Shown piece after piece: positions 17,305 through 25,563 of a stretch of 37,618 bases of DNA. Source of the DNA: an uncultured Planctomycetaceae bacterium (GTDB taxonomy: Bacteria; Planctomycetota; Planctomycetia; Planctomycetales; Planctomycetaceae). A program made the position numbers and the translations under genes. Under the pieces are notes generated by a model. That model had not been told where the DNA came from, did no database searches, and saw only the letters and a list, made by a program, of their open reading frames with translations. Where the stretch lies: assembly GCA_913031625.1 (NCBI GenBank), contig CAJWGB010000023.1:1-37618 (forward strand), read 5' to 3'. Position 1 is the first letter of the stretch, and every line of letters starts with the position of its first letter.

Positions 17305-18576
17305 TTACCGACCGTCAATTGCATAGAGACGTTCGTAGGCTCGCAGATAGATGAGCCCATCGCTAAGTGCCGGTGTGGCGTAGAACGTGCCTTCCAGCGT
17401 GTTCTTTGACAGCATATTGCCGGCGCCACCGTGTTCGATGACCGTGCAGAGACCGTCAGTATTGAGGAAATAGACCTTGCCCGCTCCGGCAACCAGTGAT
17501 GCATGATAAGGCCCGCCACCGTTGGAGAGTCGCTTCTTCCACTTTACATCACCGGTATTGCAGTCCACACAGGTTGCAATGCCGTTGTCAGCGACCATGT
17601 AGACGAGATTGTCAAGAATGACTGGCGAGGATGAGTCAGGTGACGAGGTTTCCACGGACCAGAGTTGCTTTGACCCCTTGCGAAACTCAACTCCAATCAC
17701 TCGGCCTTTGCCAGCGCCTGCGGGGTTGGCAGAGGTTGCGACCACAATCCCATTTCGTGTTCCGATGGGAGAAGCAATGACTCGTCCGTATGGACTGTCA
17801 ATCCTGAGGCCGGCAGCAGACCAGGTCTGTTTGCCACTGCTGAGCAGACGGGCATCTACGTGATCAGATCCGGAGATAAGAAGACTCGTGCCATTGTTAC
17901 TCTCGTAGATTGTGGGAGTTGTGTAGGCGTCCGGTCCGTCGTCTGCTGCGTGAAACAAACGGTCGTGTTTCCAGATCTCTTTGCCCGTGGACTTGTTCAA
18001 GGCAACGACATATGACGGTCCCTTGGTAAGACACGACACGATAATGTTGTCGCCCGTCATTCGTGGCGAAGATCCCATTCCAAAGGTGATGTCGTATGCG
18101 CCGTACTCTTTCACAAGATCCTTCCGCCAAACGATCTCACCGTCTGATGCTCGGACACAGACAAGCAGTCCGGTTCCGAAGAATGCCCATGTGTGATCGC
18201 TGTCAGCGACAACTGTAGGCGTTGCTGCGTTGTGTCGGTGAGCATACAGGTTGGCGGGCCCTTTGGCTGCGAGTTTTCCAGACCCCACATTGAGCTCTCG
18301 AGTGATCTTACCCGTGCGACGGTCGATGGAAATGAGGAACAGACTGCCGTCTTCAGTCTGAGTCGTCAGGTCAATCCGTCGAGCTGTGACGACTGGTGAT
18401 GAGTTCCCTTTTCCTCGCAGGTCCACTGACCAGAGGACACCTTTGTCCTGTGCCCATGATGTCGGCAGGTCTTTCTCTGACGAGACTCCACTGCCGGTTG
18501 CTCCCCGAAAACCGGGCCATTCGTCGGCAACGACGGACGTAACAAGAAGGCAAAAACAGGTGGCGATTCGAAACAT
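17305..18576 (-). CDS. Secreted PQQ-like beta-propeller protein
   Basis: Protein of 423 residues from the ATG at 18576, chosen because it begins a signal peptide (MFRIATCFCLLVTSVVA) and has a GATGGA site about 9 bases upstream; a frame 12 codons longer exists. The mature part opens with DEWPGFRGATGSGVSSEKDLP and continues with PQQ-like blades such as WSVDLRGKGNSSPVV, IVWRKDLVKEYG, STGKEIWKHDRLF and DGLIYLRAYERLYAID. It is related to, but clearly diverged from, the PQQ-like genes at 13149 and 19020. It is first in the minus-strand set with the M29 peptidase, and diverges from the 19020 gene across 443 bases. Confidence 0.85.
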   Translation of the reverse strand: MFRIATCFCLLVTSVVADEWPGFRGATGSGVSSEKDLPTSWAQDKGVLWSVDLRGKGNSSPVVTARRIDLTTQTEDGSLFLISIDRRTGKITRELNVGSGKLAAKGPANLYAHRHNAATPTVVADSDHTWAFFGTGLLVCVRASDGEIVWRKDLVKEYGAYDITFGMGSSPRMTGDNIIVSCLTKGPSYVVALNKSTGKEIWKHDRLFHAADDGPDAYTTPTIYESNNGTSLLISGSDHVDARLLSSGKQTWSAAGLRIDSPYGRVIASPIGTRNGIVVATSANPAGAGKGRVIGVEFRKGSKQLWSVETSSPDSSSPVILDNLVYMVADNGIATCVDCNTGDVKWKKRLSNGGGPYHASLVAGAGKVYFLNTDGLCTVIEHGGAGNMLSKNTLEGTFYATPALSDGLIYLRAYERLYAIDGR

Positions 18577-18740
18577 GTGTATGGTTCCATCAGGGTGAGG
18601 ATCTCTGTGCAATTCTAGCAGCTTGCCGGAAACTCGAAACGCCGCTGCTCATCTGAGTTTGCCTTAAGACGATTGCCACTCAGTCAGAATCCTCGGCACG
18701 CCGCCACTTAAATCTTCTGCGGAGTGGGAGAGTCGCAGTT

Positions 18741-18761
18741 TGATCGGCTTTGAGCCGATCA
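18741..18761. repeat. Hairpin with 9-bp perfect stem
   Basis: Arms TGATCGGCT and AGCCGATCA are separated by a three-base loop (ttg). No T-run follows on either strand, so it is not a standard intrinsic terminator. Its place in a divergent promoter region allows an operator or mRNA-leader role. Confidence 0.5.
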
Positions 18762-18835
18762 GGAAAGGAGAGGACCATCGTGCCGCAGGGCTCTGTATGA
18801 GGTCCAGGCCACAAGGTTGCTCCACGCCCCCTCCC

Positions 18836-18848
18836 CGAGCTTTGCTCG
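18836..18848. repeat. Short dyad CGAGC-ttt-GCTCG
   Basis: A five-base perfect stem with a three-base loop. A further partial GCTCGA copy occurs at 18865-18870, so alternative pairings are possible. It is part of the structured 18664-19019 region. Confidence 0.4.
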
Positions 18849-19019
18849 ACCCTTCCGGGGGAAAGCTCGACTTCAACGTTCTCGTACCGCATCAGATCGC
18901 CCATTCGGAAAACGGAATTGCGATCCGCTGCGACTCTCCGCCTCCCTTCCAAATCCCGAGGGATTCGCCATGATGGAGCCTGTTCCTCCCGGCTGTTTCC
19001 TTTCTGGCAAGGCCCCTCC

Positions 19020-20300
19020 ATGCGACTATCTCATACTCTTCTGCTCACTGTTCTCACTTCCTCACTCCTCTCAGCGGCCGACTGGCCTCAGTTCCGCGGC
19101 CCTGATGGTCAGGGACATGCCGGTTCCGCCAGGCTCGCCATCAAGTGGAGCGAATCAGAGAATGTATCGTGGAAGACTCCGATTCCGGGAGAAGGCCACT
19201 CGTCACCCGTTGTGGCTGACGACCAGATCTGGATTACTACGGCAATTCCTGAAGGTGTCAAAGTTGGCAAACAGAGAGCTCTTGTTGCCGATCGACTAAC
19301 GCTGAAAGCCATCATGGTGAGTGCGGCCACCGGAAAGATCGAACAGGAAATCAAACTGTTTGAAGTCGAAAAGCCAGAACCCAAGCATGCATTAAACAGC
19401 TACGCTTCGCCGACCGCTGTGATCGTTGACAACTTTGTCTACTGTCACTTTGGAACATATGGCACAGCCTGCGTCGACCGTGAGACTGGAAAGGTAGTCT
19501 GGACAGAAACAACACTGCATTGCGATCACCAGAATGGTCCAGGAAGTTCGCCCGTCCTGTTTGGCGACCTGCTGGTGATTCATTTTGACGGCCGAGACAA
19601 ACAGTATCTGGCTGCCATCGACCGGCATACAGGCAGGGTTGCATGGAAAACAGACCGCTCCGGCAGGATGCACGACAACAACGACTTCAAGAAGGCTTAT
19701 GGCACTCCGCTGATCGTCGAGAGTAACGGAGTTCCACTGGTTGTGTCTCCGGCGGCTGACTGGGTGTACGGGTATGATGCTCGCAATGGGTCCGAAGTCT
19801 GGAAGGCCCACTATGGCCAGCTTGGATTCTCAACCGTGCCCTGCCCTGTCGAATGGAAGGGGAAGGTTTATATTTCCACCAGCTACATGAAGCCTCGTCT
19901 GCTGGCCGTTGACTATTCCGGTCGAGGCGACGTTACGGAGTCGCATGTCAAATGGGTGTCAGACAAGCAGGCACCCAGCAAGCCATCCATGCTGGTTGTG
20001 AAGGGTCGCCTGTACATTGTCAACGACAAAGGAATTGCGTCATGTCTCGATGCCGAGTCTGGTGAAGAACTCTGGAAGGCTCGATTGAGTGGCGAATACA
20101 GTGCTTCACCGCTTCACGCCAACGGATTCGTCTACTTCTTTGGCCAGAATGGGACAGCCACGGTATTTAAGGACGGCCCAACAGTCGTGGAAGTTGCTCG
20201 GAATCAACTGGACGAAGGATTCATGGCGTCCCCGGCAGTTTCCGGCAACACGATGTTTCTGAGAACAGAAGCTGCTCTGTACCGCATCGATCAGAAATGA
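19020..20300 (+). CDS. Secreted PQQ-like beta-propeller protein
   Basis: Protein of 426 residues from the ATG at 19020. A longer frame to 18918 lacks the signal peptide at its start and runs through the structured non-coding region. The signal peptide MRLSHTLLLTVLTSSLLSA is followed by ADWPQFRGPDGQGHAG, the common N-terminus of planctomycete PQQ-like proteins. Blade motifs include VSWKTPIPGEGHSSPVVADD, GKVVWTETTLHCDHQNGPGS (in part) and GEELWKARLSGEYSASPL. It ends 7 bases before the SRAP gene, with which it is probably co-transcribed. Ligand and function are unknown. Confidence 0.87.
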   Translation: MRLSHTLLLTVLTSSLLSAADWPQFRGPDGQGHAGSARLAIKWSESENVSWKTPIPGEGHSSPVVADDQIWITTAIPEGVKVGKQRALVADRLTLKAIMVSAATGKIEQEIKLFEVEKPEPKHALNSYASPTAVIVDNFVYCHFGTYGTACVDRETGKVVWTETTLHCDHQNGPGSSPVLFGDLLVIHFDGRDKQYLAAIDRHTGRVAWKTDRSGRMHDNNDFKKAYGTPLIVESNGVPLVVSPAADWVYGYDARNGSEVWKAHYGQLGFSTVPCPVEWKGKVYISTSYMKPRLLAVDYSGRGDVTESHVKWVSDKQAPSKPSMLVVKGRLYIVNDKGIASCLDAESGEELWKARLSGEYSASPLHANGFVYFFGQNGTATVFKDGPTVVEVARNQLDEGFMASPAVSGNTMFLRTEAALYRIDQK

Positions 20301-20307
20301 GCCTGTC

Positions 20308-20991
20308 GTGTGCCACCGCTACAATATCAAAGCTTCAGTCGATGACGTCGTGAAGTTTCTGAGTCCGTTTCAGGTGTCGCTGCCGCCCGACCTGTTGCCG
20401 TCAAAGGACTATTACCCTCTTTATGACGTGCTTGTCCTGAGGATGACGGACGACGAGCAGTGGACGGTTGAGCCTCGATCATGGGGCTTTCTTCCGAAGG
20501 CATGGAAGCCCAGCGACCGGACGCGGACGTCAAAGGCATTTCAGCGAGGCAAGATCAACGCAAGGTCTGAAACGGTTCATTCGACATGGCCCTGGCGATT
20601 CGCCTTTCCTTCTCAGCGCTGCGTGATGCTGGCCAGTAGTTTTTATGAACCGTCGATTCACGGTGGTGACACACGCTATGAAGTCCCCGGACATAGCGTC
20701 TTTGCGATAGCAGGTTTGTGGGACGAATATGAGGGGGACGATGGGAAGGGAAACGAACAGTCAGTCTCTTCCTGTGTGATGCTGACGACGGATGCCAATC
20801 CCCTCGTTGCCTCCACTCGCAAAGGACGCATGCGTCAGCCTGTTCTGCTGACTGATCCGGAAGCTATTCAGAGGTACTGTTCGCTGGAAGTGCGGGAACA
20901 CGACCACGTCAGCGACCTGTTCACCCCATGGCCGGATGCACAGATGACGTGCGAAGAACCTGCCGCACAGAAGGGGCTGTTCGAGCAATAA
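20308..20991 (+). CDS. SRAP-family protein (YedK/HMCES-like), divergent active site
   Basis: Protein of 227 residues. The start must be the GTG at 20308, because SRAP proteins need Cys at position 2 after Met removal and the protein begins MCHRYN. In this family Cys2 forms a covalent thiazolidine with abasic sites in single-stranded DNA. Other conserved features are NARSETV (Asn84), RCVMLASSFYEPS (Glu114), FAIAGLWDE and TTDANPLVAS. The normal IHDRMPV segment reads RKGRMRQPV here, so the catalytic histidine appears replaced by Lys172 and the loop is lengthened. It may still shield abasic DNA but could be changed in crosslink reversal. It follows a PQQ-like gene by 7 bases, with no functional link evident. 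Confidence 0.85.
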   Translation: MCHRYNIKASVDDVVKFLSPFQVSLPPDLLPSKDYYPLYDVLVLRMTDDEQWTVEPRSWGFLPKAWKPSDRTRTSKAFQRGKINARSETVHSTWPWRFAFPSQRCVMLASSFYEPSIHGGDTRYEVPGHSVFAIAGLWDEYEGDDGKGNEQSVSSCVMLTTDANPLVASTRKGRMRQPVLLTDPEAIQRYCSLEVREHDHVSDLFTPWPDAQMTCEEPAAQKGLFEQ

Positions 20992-21030
20992 TTCCTCTGT
21001 GATACACAGGGCTTTCACTTCAATGTGGAT

Positions 21031-21050
21031 GGGCGGTCAGGAGACCGCCC
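21031..21050. repeat. GC-rich hairpin between convergent genes
   Basis: GGGCGGTC and GACCGCCC form an 8-bp perfect stem with a four-base AGGA loop. It lies 40 bases after the SRAP stop, ahead of the convergent cytochrome gene end. There is no U-tract on either side. It could act as a transcript-end stabiliser, a weak terminator or a REP-like repeat. Confidence 0.55.
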
Positions 21051-21065
21051 CACAACAAGTGGCTC

Positions 21066-21151
21066 CTCTGTGATTCTCCGTGCTCTCTGTGGTGAATCTT
21101 CTGGCGTTCATTGAGTCCAGTTCACCACAGAGAGCACGGAGAATCACAGAG
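21066..21151. repeat. 31-bp perfect inverted repeat with 24-base loop (CACAGAGA family, copy 1)
   Basis: The arm at 21066-21096 is exactly reverse-complementary to 21121-21151, around a 24-base loop. The arms are rich in the CACAGAG pattern. It lies between convergent genes and could form a long transcript hairpin in either direction. A related, shorter copy lies at 27086-27137 with the same loop length and a shared CGTTCA in the loop. Confidence 0.85.
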
Positions 21152-21199
21152 AAAGCACAGAGAGGTGGGGGCACTCGTAATCCCACATTGTCCCGAACT

Positions 21200-23017
21200 C
21201 TATTGTCCGCCGCTTCGAAGGAATGCGGCTCCCATTTGAGCGGCGCTGCTGCCGTATGCTGTCTGGATTGCCTGCCCTGAATTACGAGCGGTCTGCAGCG
21301 TACGAACATATTGTGCGAGTTTCGGCATGCCGCCGTTGCGAATGAGGTATTGCGTCAGCAGATAGCCAACTGGTCCGACTTCGTCCGGTGAGAAAGTCCC
21401 GTCGTCAAACAGAGTCGCCGGGTTTGTGACGGTTCGCAGTGCTTCGCCGGCAGTCTGAGGAATCGCCTGGAACAGCGCGGATGTCTTGCTGGCTTTGGAT
21501 TCCATCAGCCCGAACCCCTGTTGCAGCCAGTCCGGCATGTTGGTTCCATTGCGGGCGAGGTAAGCCTGAGCCAGCATGGAATTCACCAGTTTTTCGGTGG
21601 CCAGAGTGTATTCGTTTCCTTCGTCACCTACGTCATGCATTGCCACATAGGCTTCACCAAAACTGTTGGTGACTCGAGCGTGTCCGGAGACGCTGCGAGG
21701 AGTTCTTCGATTCATCAGAATTGTGTTGAACTCTTCGTAATCAAAACGGTCTTTGGTCACGAAGACAATTAGTCGACCTCTCCATGCCTTTTGTCCGTTT
21801 GGCAGTCTGTACTTGCCTGTCAAAGCTGTTACCTGGGCTTCACCCCATTCTGCAATCTGATCGAGGCGAGACTGAGGCAGGTTGCCATAGACGTAAAGGT
21901 TGTCGGAAGTTGATGACCGTGTTTCTTCGCGAGGAGCAATTCGCTTCCATGTCGTTTCCGCCTGTTCAATTCGGCGGGCATTAAAGTCCGCATTACTCAT
22001 GGCAGCCAGTTTGGCGGCTTCCATTTCCTCCTCGGTTGGCACAAGGCTTCGGAGTGTGGCTTTGGGATCACCTCCGTCGAATTTAGCGCCTTCCTTAATC
22101 CATGTTTCCAGAGCGACAGCCTGAGATCGTTTGATCCGCACCTGATTGCCCTGAGGCATCTTGATCGGGTCCTGTCGCAGGACAAGGTCGACGATATAGC
22201 TGTTGTCCGGATCACCCGGCACGATTGTGCTGCCCGAATCTCCCTCAGTCAGCAGCTGTTCGAATGTTGTGATGTTGTAGCCACCACGCGGGTTGTTTCC
22301 GCTGTGGCAGTTCAGGCAGACATTGACCATCCATGGTGCTACGTCTTCCTTGAATGAGACAGTCTCGGTTCCATCCGCTTCCACGACCTTGACGGGTTTC
22401 TTGGGAGGGACGGTGGACTGACCAATTTCCGCATTGCGATCTTTGCCGTCAAAACGCGCTCCCTGAGCAACCCAGCGGCCGATGACGTTGATCTCGTCGT
22501 CGGACAGTTTCGTCGCACTCTTTGGCATGCGGGCGGCGGCATCTTCTGTCATCAGCCGGGCCATCAGCAAACTGCGCTGAGGATTGCCGGGGACAAGCAG
22601 AGCACCGTTTGCTCCGCCGCGGCCCATGTTGGCAAAAGTGTTCAGGCGTAGGTTTGCGCGGGGATTATTCTGACCGTGACACCGCAGGCATTTTGCTTTG
22701 AAGATGCTGGCCACTTCGCGTTCAAAGCTGACAGGAATGGCTGCCTTCGCACGGGCAACAGCAGACATGAGTGAACGGTAAGTGCGATCCTTTTCTTCCG
22801 GGTCGATCTCAAACTCGGCGATCTTGTCTTCCACTTTCTTGATCAGGGCTTTTGCTTCGTCGACTTCCTTCTTGCGAATCATGGTTGTGACGCCACGAAT
22901 TTCACGTGAAAGCGTCAGCAACTCCTTGCGGACCTCTGGTGGAATCGCTGCGCGGCATTCTGCCACAAATGACACGACAAACAGGACAAGCAGCGAAAGA
23001 CGAAGATTGGATCGCAT
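21200..23017 (-). CDS. Secreted two-heme cytochrome c domain protein fused to a peptidase-like domain
   Basis: Protein of 605 residues with a signal peptide (about 1-23). A helical segment (30-95) is followed by two cytochrome c modules of the planctomycete type: CLRCH at 110-114 with a probable axial Met164 (ARMPKSA), and CLNCH at 234-238 with a probable axial Met287 (IKMPQG). Both modules share a repeated core (NPRANLRL / NPRGGYNI). The C-terminal ~240 residues resemble an M1/MA-clan zinc peptidase scaffold (ATEKLVNSMLAQAYLARNG, then PDWLQQGFGLMES), but the HExxH position reads NSMLAQ, so zinc catalysis is not expected. It would act in the periplasm. Its partner proteins are unknown; the nearest upstream gene is a CoA ligase 220 bases away. 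Confidence 0.75.
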   Translation of the reverse strand: MRSNLRLSLLVLFVVSFVAECRAAIPPEVRKELLTLSREIRGVTTMIRKKEVDEAKALIKKVEDKIAEFEIDPEEKDRTYRSLMSAVARAKAAIPVSFEREVASIFKAKCLRCHGQNNPRANLRLNTFANMGRGGANGALLVPGNPQRSLLMARLMTEDAAARMPKSATKLSDDEINVIGRWVAQGARFDGKDRNAEIGQSTVPPKKPVKVVEADGTETVSFKEDVAPWMVNVCLNCHSGNNPRGGYNITTFEQLLTEGDSGSTIVPGDPDNSYIVDLVLRQDPIKMPQGNQVRIKRSQAVALETWIKEGAKFDGGDPKATLRSLVPTEEEMEAAKLAAMSNADFNARRIEQAETTWKRIAPREETRSSTSDNLYVYGNLPQSRLDQIAEWGEAQVTALTGKYRLPNGQKAWRGRLIVFVTKDRFDYEEFNTILMNRRTPRSVSGHARVTNSFGEAYVAMHDVGDEGNEYTLATEKLVNSMLAQAYLARNGTNMPDWLQQGFGLMESKASKTSALFQAIPQTAGEALRTVTNPATLFDDGTFSPDEVGPVGYLLTQYLIRNGGMPKLAQYVRTLQTARNSGQAIQTAYGSSAAQMGAAFLRSGGQ

Positions 23018-23237
23018 GTGTGATTCTCAGTTGATTCAAATCCGGGCGGCGACGAATGGCTACCGGAATACGCATCAGGGTACCTACCGTGGAACGGAAC
23101 TTCACGTCATCATAACGCGCCGAATCCGGTCGATGTACGAGATTTTTCGGTGGATCCACCTCGCATTTCGGACTGTTGCGACATTTGGTCGCCTGAGGCA
23201 TGTTGCAGGTCCGATTCGAGCCCCCGGCGGCAGCCGA

Positions 23238-24533
23238 CTATTCCCTGTGAAATCGCCGGCCTTTGAGCTCAAATCTGGGTAGTTCACCTACTTCCGCACC
23301 CTTCACCTGACAGCCAAATCCCAGACGCTGCTTCAATGCTTTTGCTGCGGCGTCCTGCACCGATTCCAGCCGATCCGCAGCATCCGGAGTGGGTTCAACC
23401 GTGATGCAGAGTTCGTGCATTTCTCGCACGGTCTGGACATCAATCCGGAATTCGGCAACCTCTTCCAGTTCGCGCAGGACAGCCTCGATGCTGGAGGGGA
23501 AGACGTTATTTCCTCGAATGGTCACCATGTCGTCCGATCGGCCAAGGATTCCTCCTTCCAGCCACAGCAACTGACGACCTGCCGGATCTTCGGCCGTTCC
23601 GGCCCGAACCAGGTCTCTCGTGCGATAGCGAATCAACGGCGATCCGACTCGACCGAGATTTGTTATCAAAAGTTCGCCTGTTTCTCCGTGGGGGACAGGC
23701 TGCAGAGTCTCGGGGTCGACAATTTCCGCGATGACCTCTGTTTCCAGCAGATACATTCCTCCCGGCCGATCTTCGCTTTCAACTCCAAGTGAGGCGATCT
23801 CAGTCATGCCCCAGTGGTCAATAACTCGAGCGTCCCAGGCTTTTTCGATGCGGGCCCTGGTCGCCGGAATCGCACCGCCTGGTTCGCCGGCCACGATCAA
23901 CATGCGGACACTCGTCTCTCTGAGATCAATCCCCTGTTCTGCCGCTACTTCCGCCATGCGAAGTGCGTATGTTGGGGTACAGCACAGGACGGTAGCTTCG
24001 TTCTCAATCATTGCCTGGAGCCGGATGGGAGTGGACATTCCACCGCCTGCAATAACAAAGTTACCGAGTCGGGAAGCTCCCTCGAACGCCGCCCAGAAAC
24101 CAATGAACGGCCCAAACGAAAATGGAAAGAACAGCCGGTCATAGTCCTTAAGCCCGGCCAACTGATAGATCTGCCGCCAGCACTCCATGATCCAGTCCCA
24201 GCTTTCTGCTGTGTCCAGCCATCGCATGGGCCGTCCAGTCGTACCGGATGTCTGATGCAGGCGAGTATAGGCTGTGGACGGAAACGACAGATTGGCTCCG
24301 TAGGGAGGTTGTTCAGACTGCGTGTCGACCAGTTCCTGCTTGGTCGTTACTGGAAGTTGAGAAAGGTCATCAAGTGTTTTGATGTCGTCTGTTGAGACGT
24401 CTGCCTCCTCAAACTTTGTTGTGTAAAAACGGTTGCGGGGAATAATCGTTCGCAGCATCGCCTGCAGTCGCTGAAGCTGAACGGTCTCGATCTGTGAACG
24501 GTCCTGCCAGACCTCTTCTGTTGTGGTTGTCAT
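23238..24533 (-). CDS. Phenylacetate-CoA ligase (PaaK-like) AMP-forming enzyme
   Basis: Protein of 431 residues from the ATG at 24533; a frame 41 codons longer is unlikely because family homology starts near the shorter start. The ANL-superfamily P-loop TSGTTG is at 95-100. YRTRDLVRAG, LGRSDDMVTIRGNNVFPSSI and a C-terminal ACT-like domain fit PaaK, which activates phenylacetate or related aromatic acids through an acyl-adenylate. No phenylacetyl-CoA oxygenase or ring-cleavage gene is adjacent, so the substrate may differ. It is cytoplasmic. Its start lies 91 bases after the end of the ThuA-like gene, in the same direction. Confidence 0.85.
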   Translation of the reverse strand: MTTTTEEVWQDRSQIETVQLQRLQAMLRTIIPRNRFYTTKFEEADVSTDDIKTLDDLSQLPVTTKQELVDTQSEQPPYGANLSFPSTAYTRLHQTSGTTGRPMRWLDTAESWDWIMECWRQIYQLAGLKDYDRLFFPFSFGPFIGFWAAFEGASRLGNFVIAGGGMSTPIRLQAMIENEATVLCCTPTYALRMAEVAAEQGIDLRETSVRMLIVAGEPGGAIPATRARIEKAWDARVIDHWGMTEIASLGVESEDRPGGMYLLETEVIAEIVDPETLQPVPHGETGELLITNLGRVGSPLIRYRTRDLVRAGTAEDPAGRQLLWLEGGILGRSDDMVTIRGNNVFPSSIEAVLRELEEVAEFRIDVQTVREMHELCITVEPTPDAADRLESVQDAAAKALKQRLGFGCQVKGAEVGELPRFELKGRRFHRE

Positions 24534-24624
24534 GGAATGATCTAAGTTCGGAGCCTTGCTGATTGAGTGTCGCTGCGGCTGCCGGGTGATGACAGCCACG
24601 ACTCTGCTGGTGTGGTTCTTTCGA

Positions 24625-25524
24625 CTATTTGCCCAGCCAGTTGCAGGCATTCTCAAGAATCCGGATCACCACCGGCTCTTTGTACACTTCATAGGTCTCG
24701 TGGCCTGGACGAAAATAAAACACACGCCCTTTGCCAATGTTCCAGAGCATGCCGCTGCGAAATCGCTCTCCCAGTTCCCACGTCTCCTCAAAGATGACCT
24801 GATCCGGATCAGGCACGTGAAACGGTTCGTTGTACATCTCCGTATGAGGAACCCGAAAGGACTTGCCGATGCCTTTGGCAATCGGATGGTCAGGCATTTT
24901 GACTGTCACTGTGCTGGGGGCTCCATCAGGACGATAGTCCGGGAAACAGCAATACGGCAGATGTACGATCGCCTTCCAGTTTTCGCGATTCTCCTTGTAC
25001 CCGAAGACTGCCGGAGTTTTCATTGCTTTATGGATGGGGACGGTAAATTCTCGAGGGGGTTTAACGGTCTCGATCTTCAGGTTCTTCCCTTTGGTCACGT
25101 CCTTCAATGACGCCTTCGCGTCTTCGATACTGCGCCAGTCCATGGCGTAAGTAAACGGTCGTGCCCAGTGCGCGGAATGCAGAGCAATCAGGCTCAGTTC
25201 TCCGTTTTTAATTCGTTCGAGAATCGCGTTTGCGTTTTCTTCTGTCACCTGATTCTGGCGGACATGTCCCCACCAGATAATGACGTCCGCCCAATTGAGC
25301 GTCGCTTCGTCCAGTCCCTGGCTGGGGTCGTCAATGGAGACTGACTTTACTTCGAATTCAGATTTCGTCGCTTTGAGGCGTTCGGCAATCTCATTTCCAA
25401 GCCAGTTGTCGTAGGCCTCTCTCTGACGCAGCTGGCGTTCGTCCCAGACCAGAACGTGAATCGTTTCCGCCGAGGCAGACTTTAGTGGACCAATGGCAAG
25501 AATCAGGACTGCAAGAATTCGCAT
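24625..25524 (-). CDS. Secreted ThuA-like domain protein
   Basis: Protein of 299 residues from the ATG at 25524, which starts a signal peptide (MRILAVLILAIGPLKSASA). A longer frame to 25587 runs through a palindromic intergenic element and is rejected. The domain is ThuA-like, with a glutamine-amidotransferase-like fold: ETIHVLVWDERQ, then LNWADVIIWWGHVRQNQVTE, LSLIALHSAHWARPF and FYFRPGHETYEVYKEPVV. ThuA proteins are linked to trehalose and related disaccharide use in rhizobia, but planctomycetes carry many exported versions of unknown substrate. No trehalose genes are nearby. Confidence 0.85.
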   Translation of the reverse strand: MRILAVLILAIGPLKSASAETIHVLVWDERQLRQREAYDNWLGNEIAERLKATKSEFEVKSVSIDDPSQGLDEATLNWADVIIWWGHVRQNQVTEENANAILERIKNGELSLIALHSAHWARPFTYAMDWRSIEDAKASLKDVTKGKNLKIETVKPPREFTVPIHKAMKTPAVFGYKENRENWKAIVHLPYCCFPDYRPDGAPSTVTVKMPDHPIAKGIGKSFRVPHTEMYNEPFHVPDPDQVIFEETWELGERFRSGMLWNIGKGRVFYFRPGHETYEVYKEPVVIRILENACNWLGK

Positions 25525-25563
25525 AACAGGTATCCGGCGACAGGATTGTGATTCTCTGAATGT

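Larger units (their letters stand above)
18577..19019. other. Structured non-coding divergent region
   Basis: This 443-base spacer between two divergent PQQ-like genes contains several short dyads (18741-18761, 18836-18848 and 18853-18863). It also holds overlapping frames on both strands that read as low-complexity Arg/Pro/Ser sequence and are judged non-coding. Its right half, from about 18780, looks like a dispersed planctomycete intergenic repeat, but only one copy lies in the window. Confidence 0.5.

Noticed and set aside
18680-19021. 113-codon minus-strand frame in the PQQ-like divergent spacer
   Set aside because: Runs through the palindromic region and reads as Arg/Gly/Glu low-complexity sequence; more likely a repeat than a gene.
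24534-24656. 41-codon N-terminal extension of the PaaK-like gene
   Set aside because: The extension overlaps the end of the ThuA-like gene and has no family resemblance; the ATG at 24533 fits the usual protein start.
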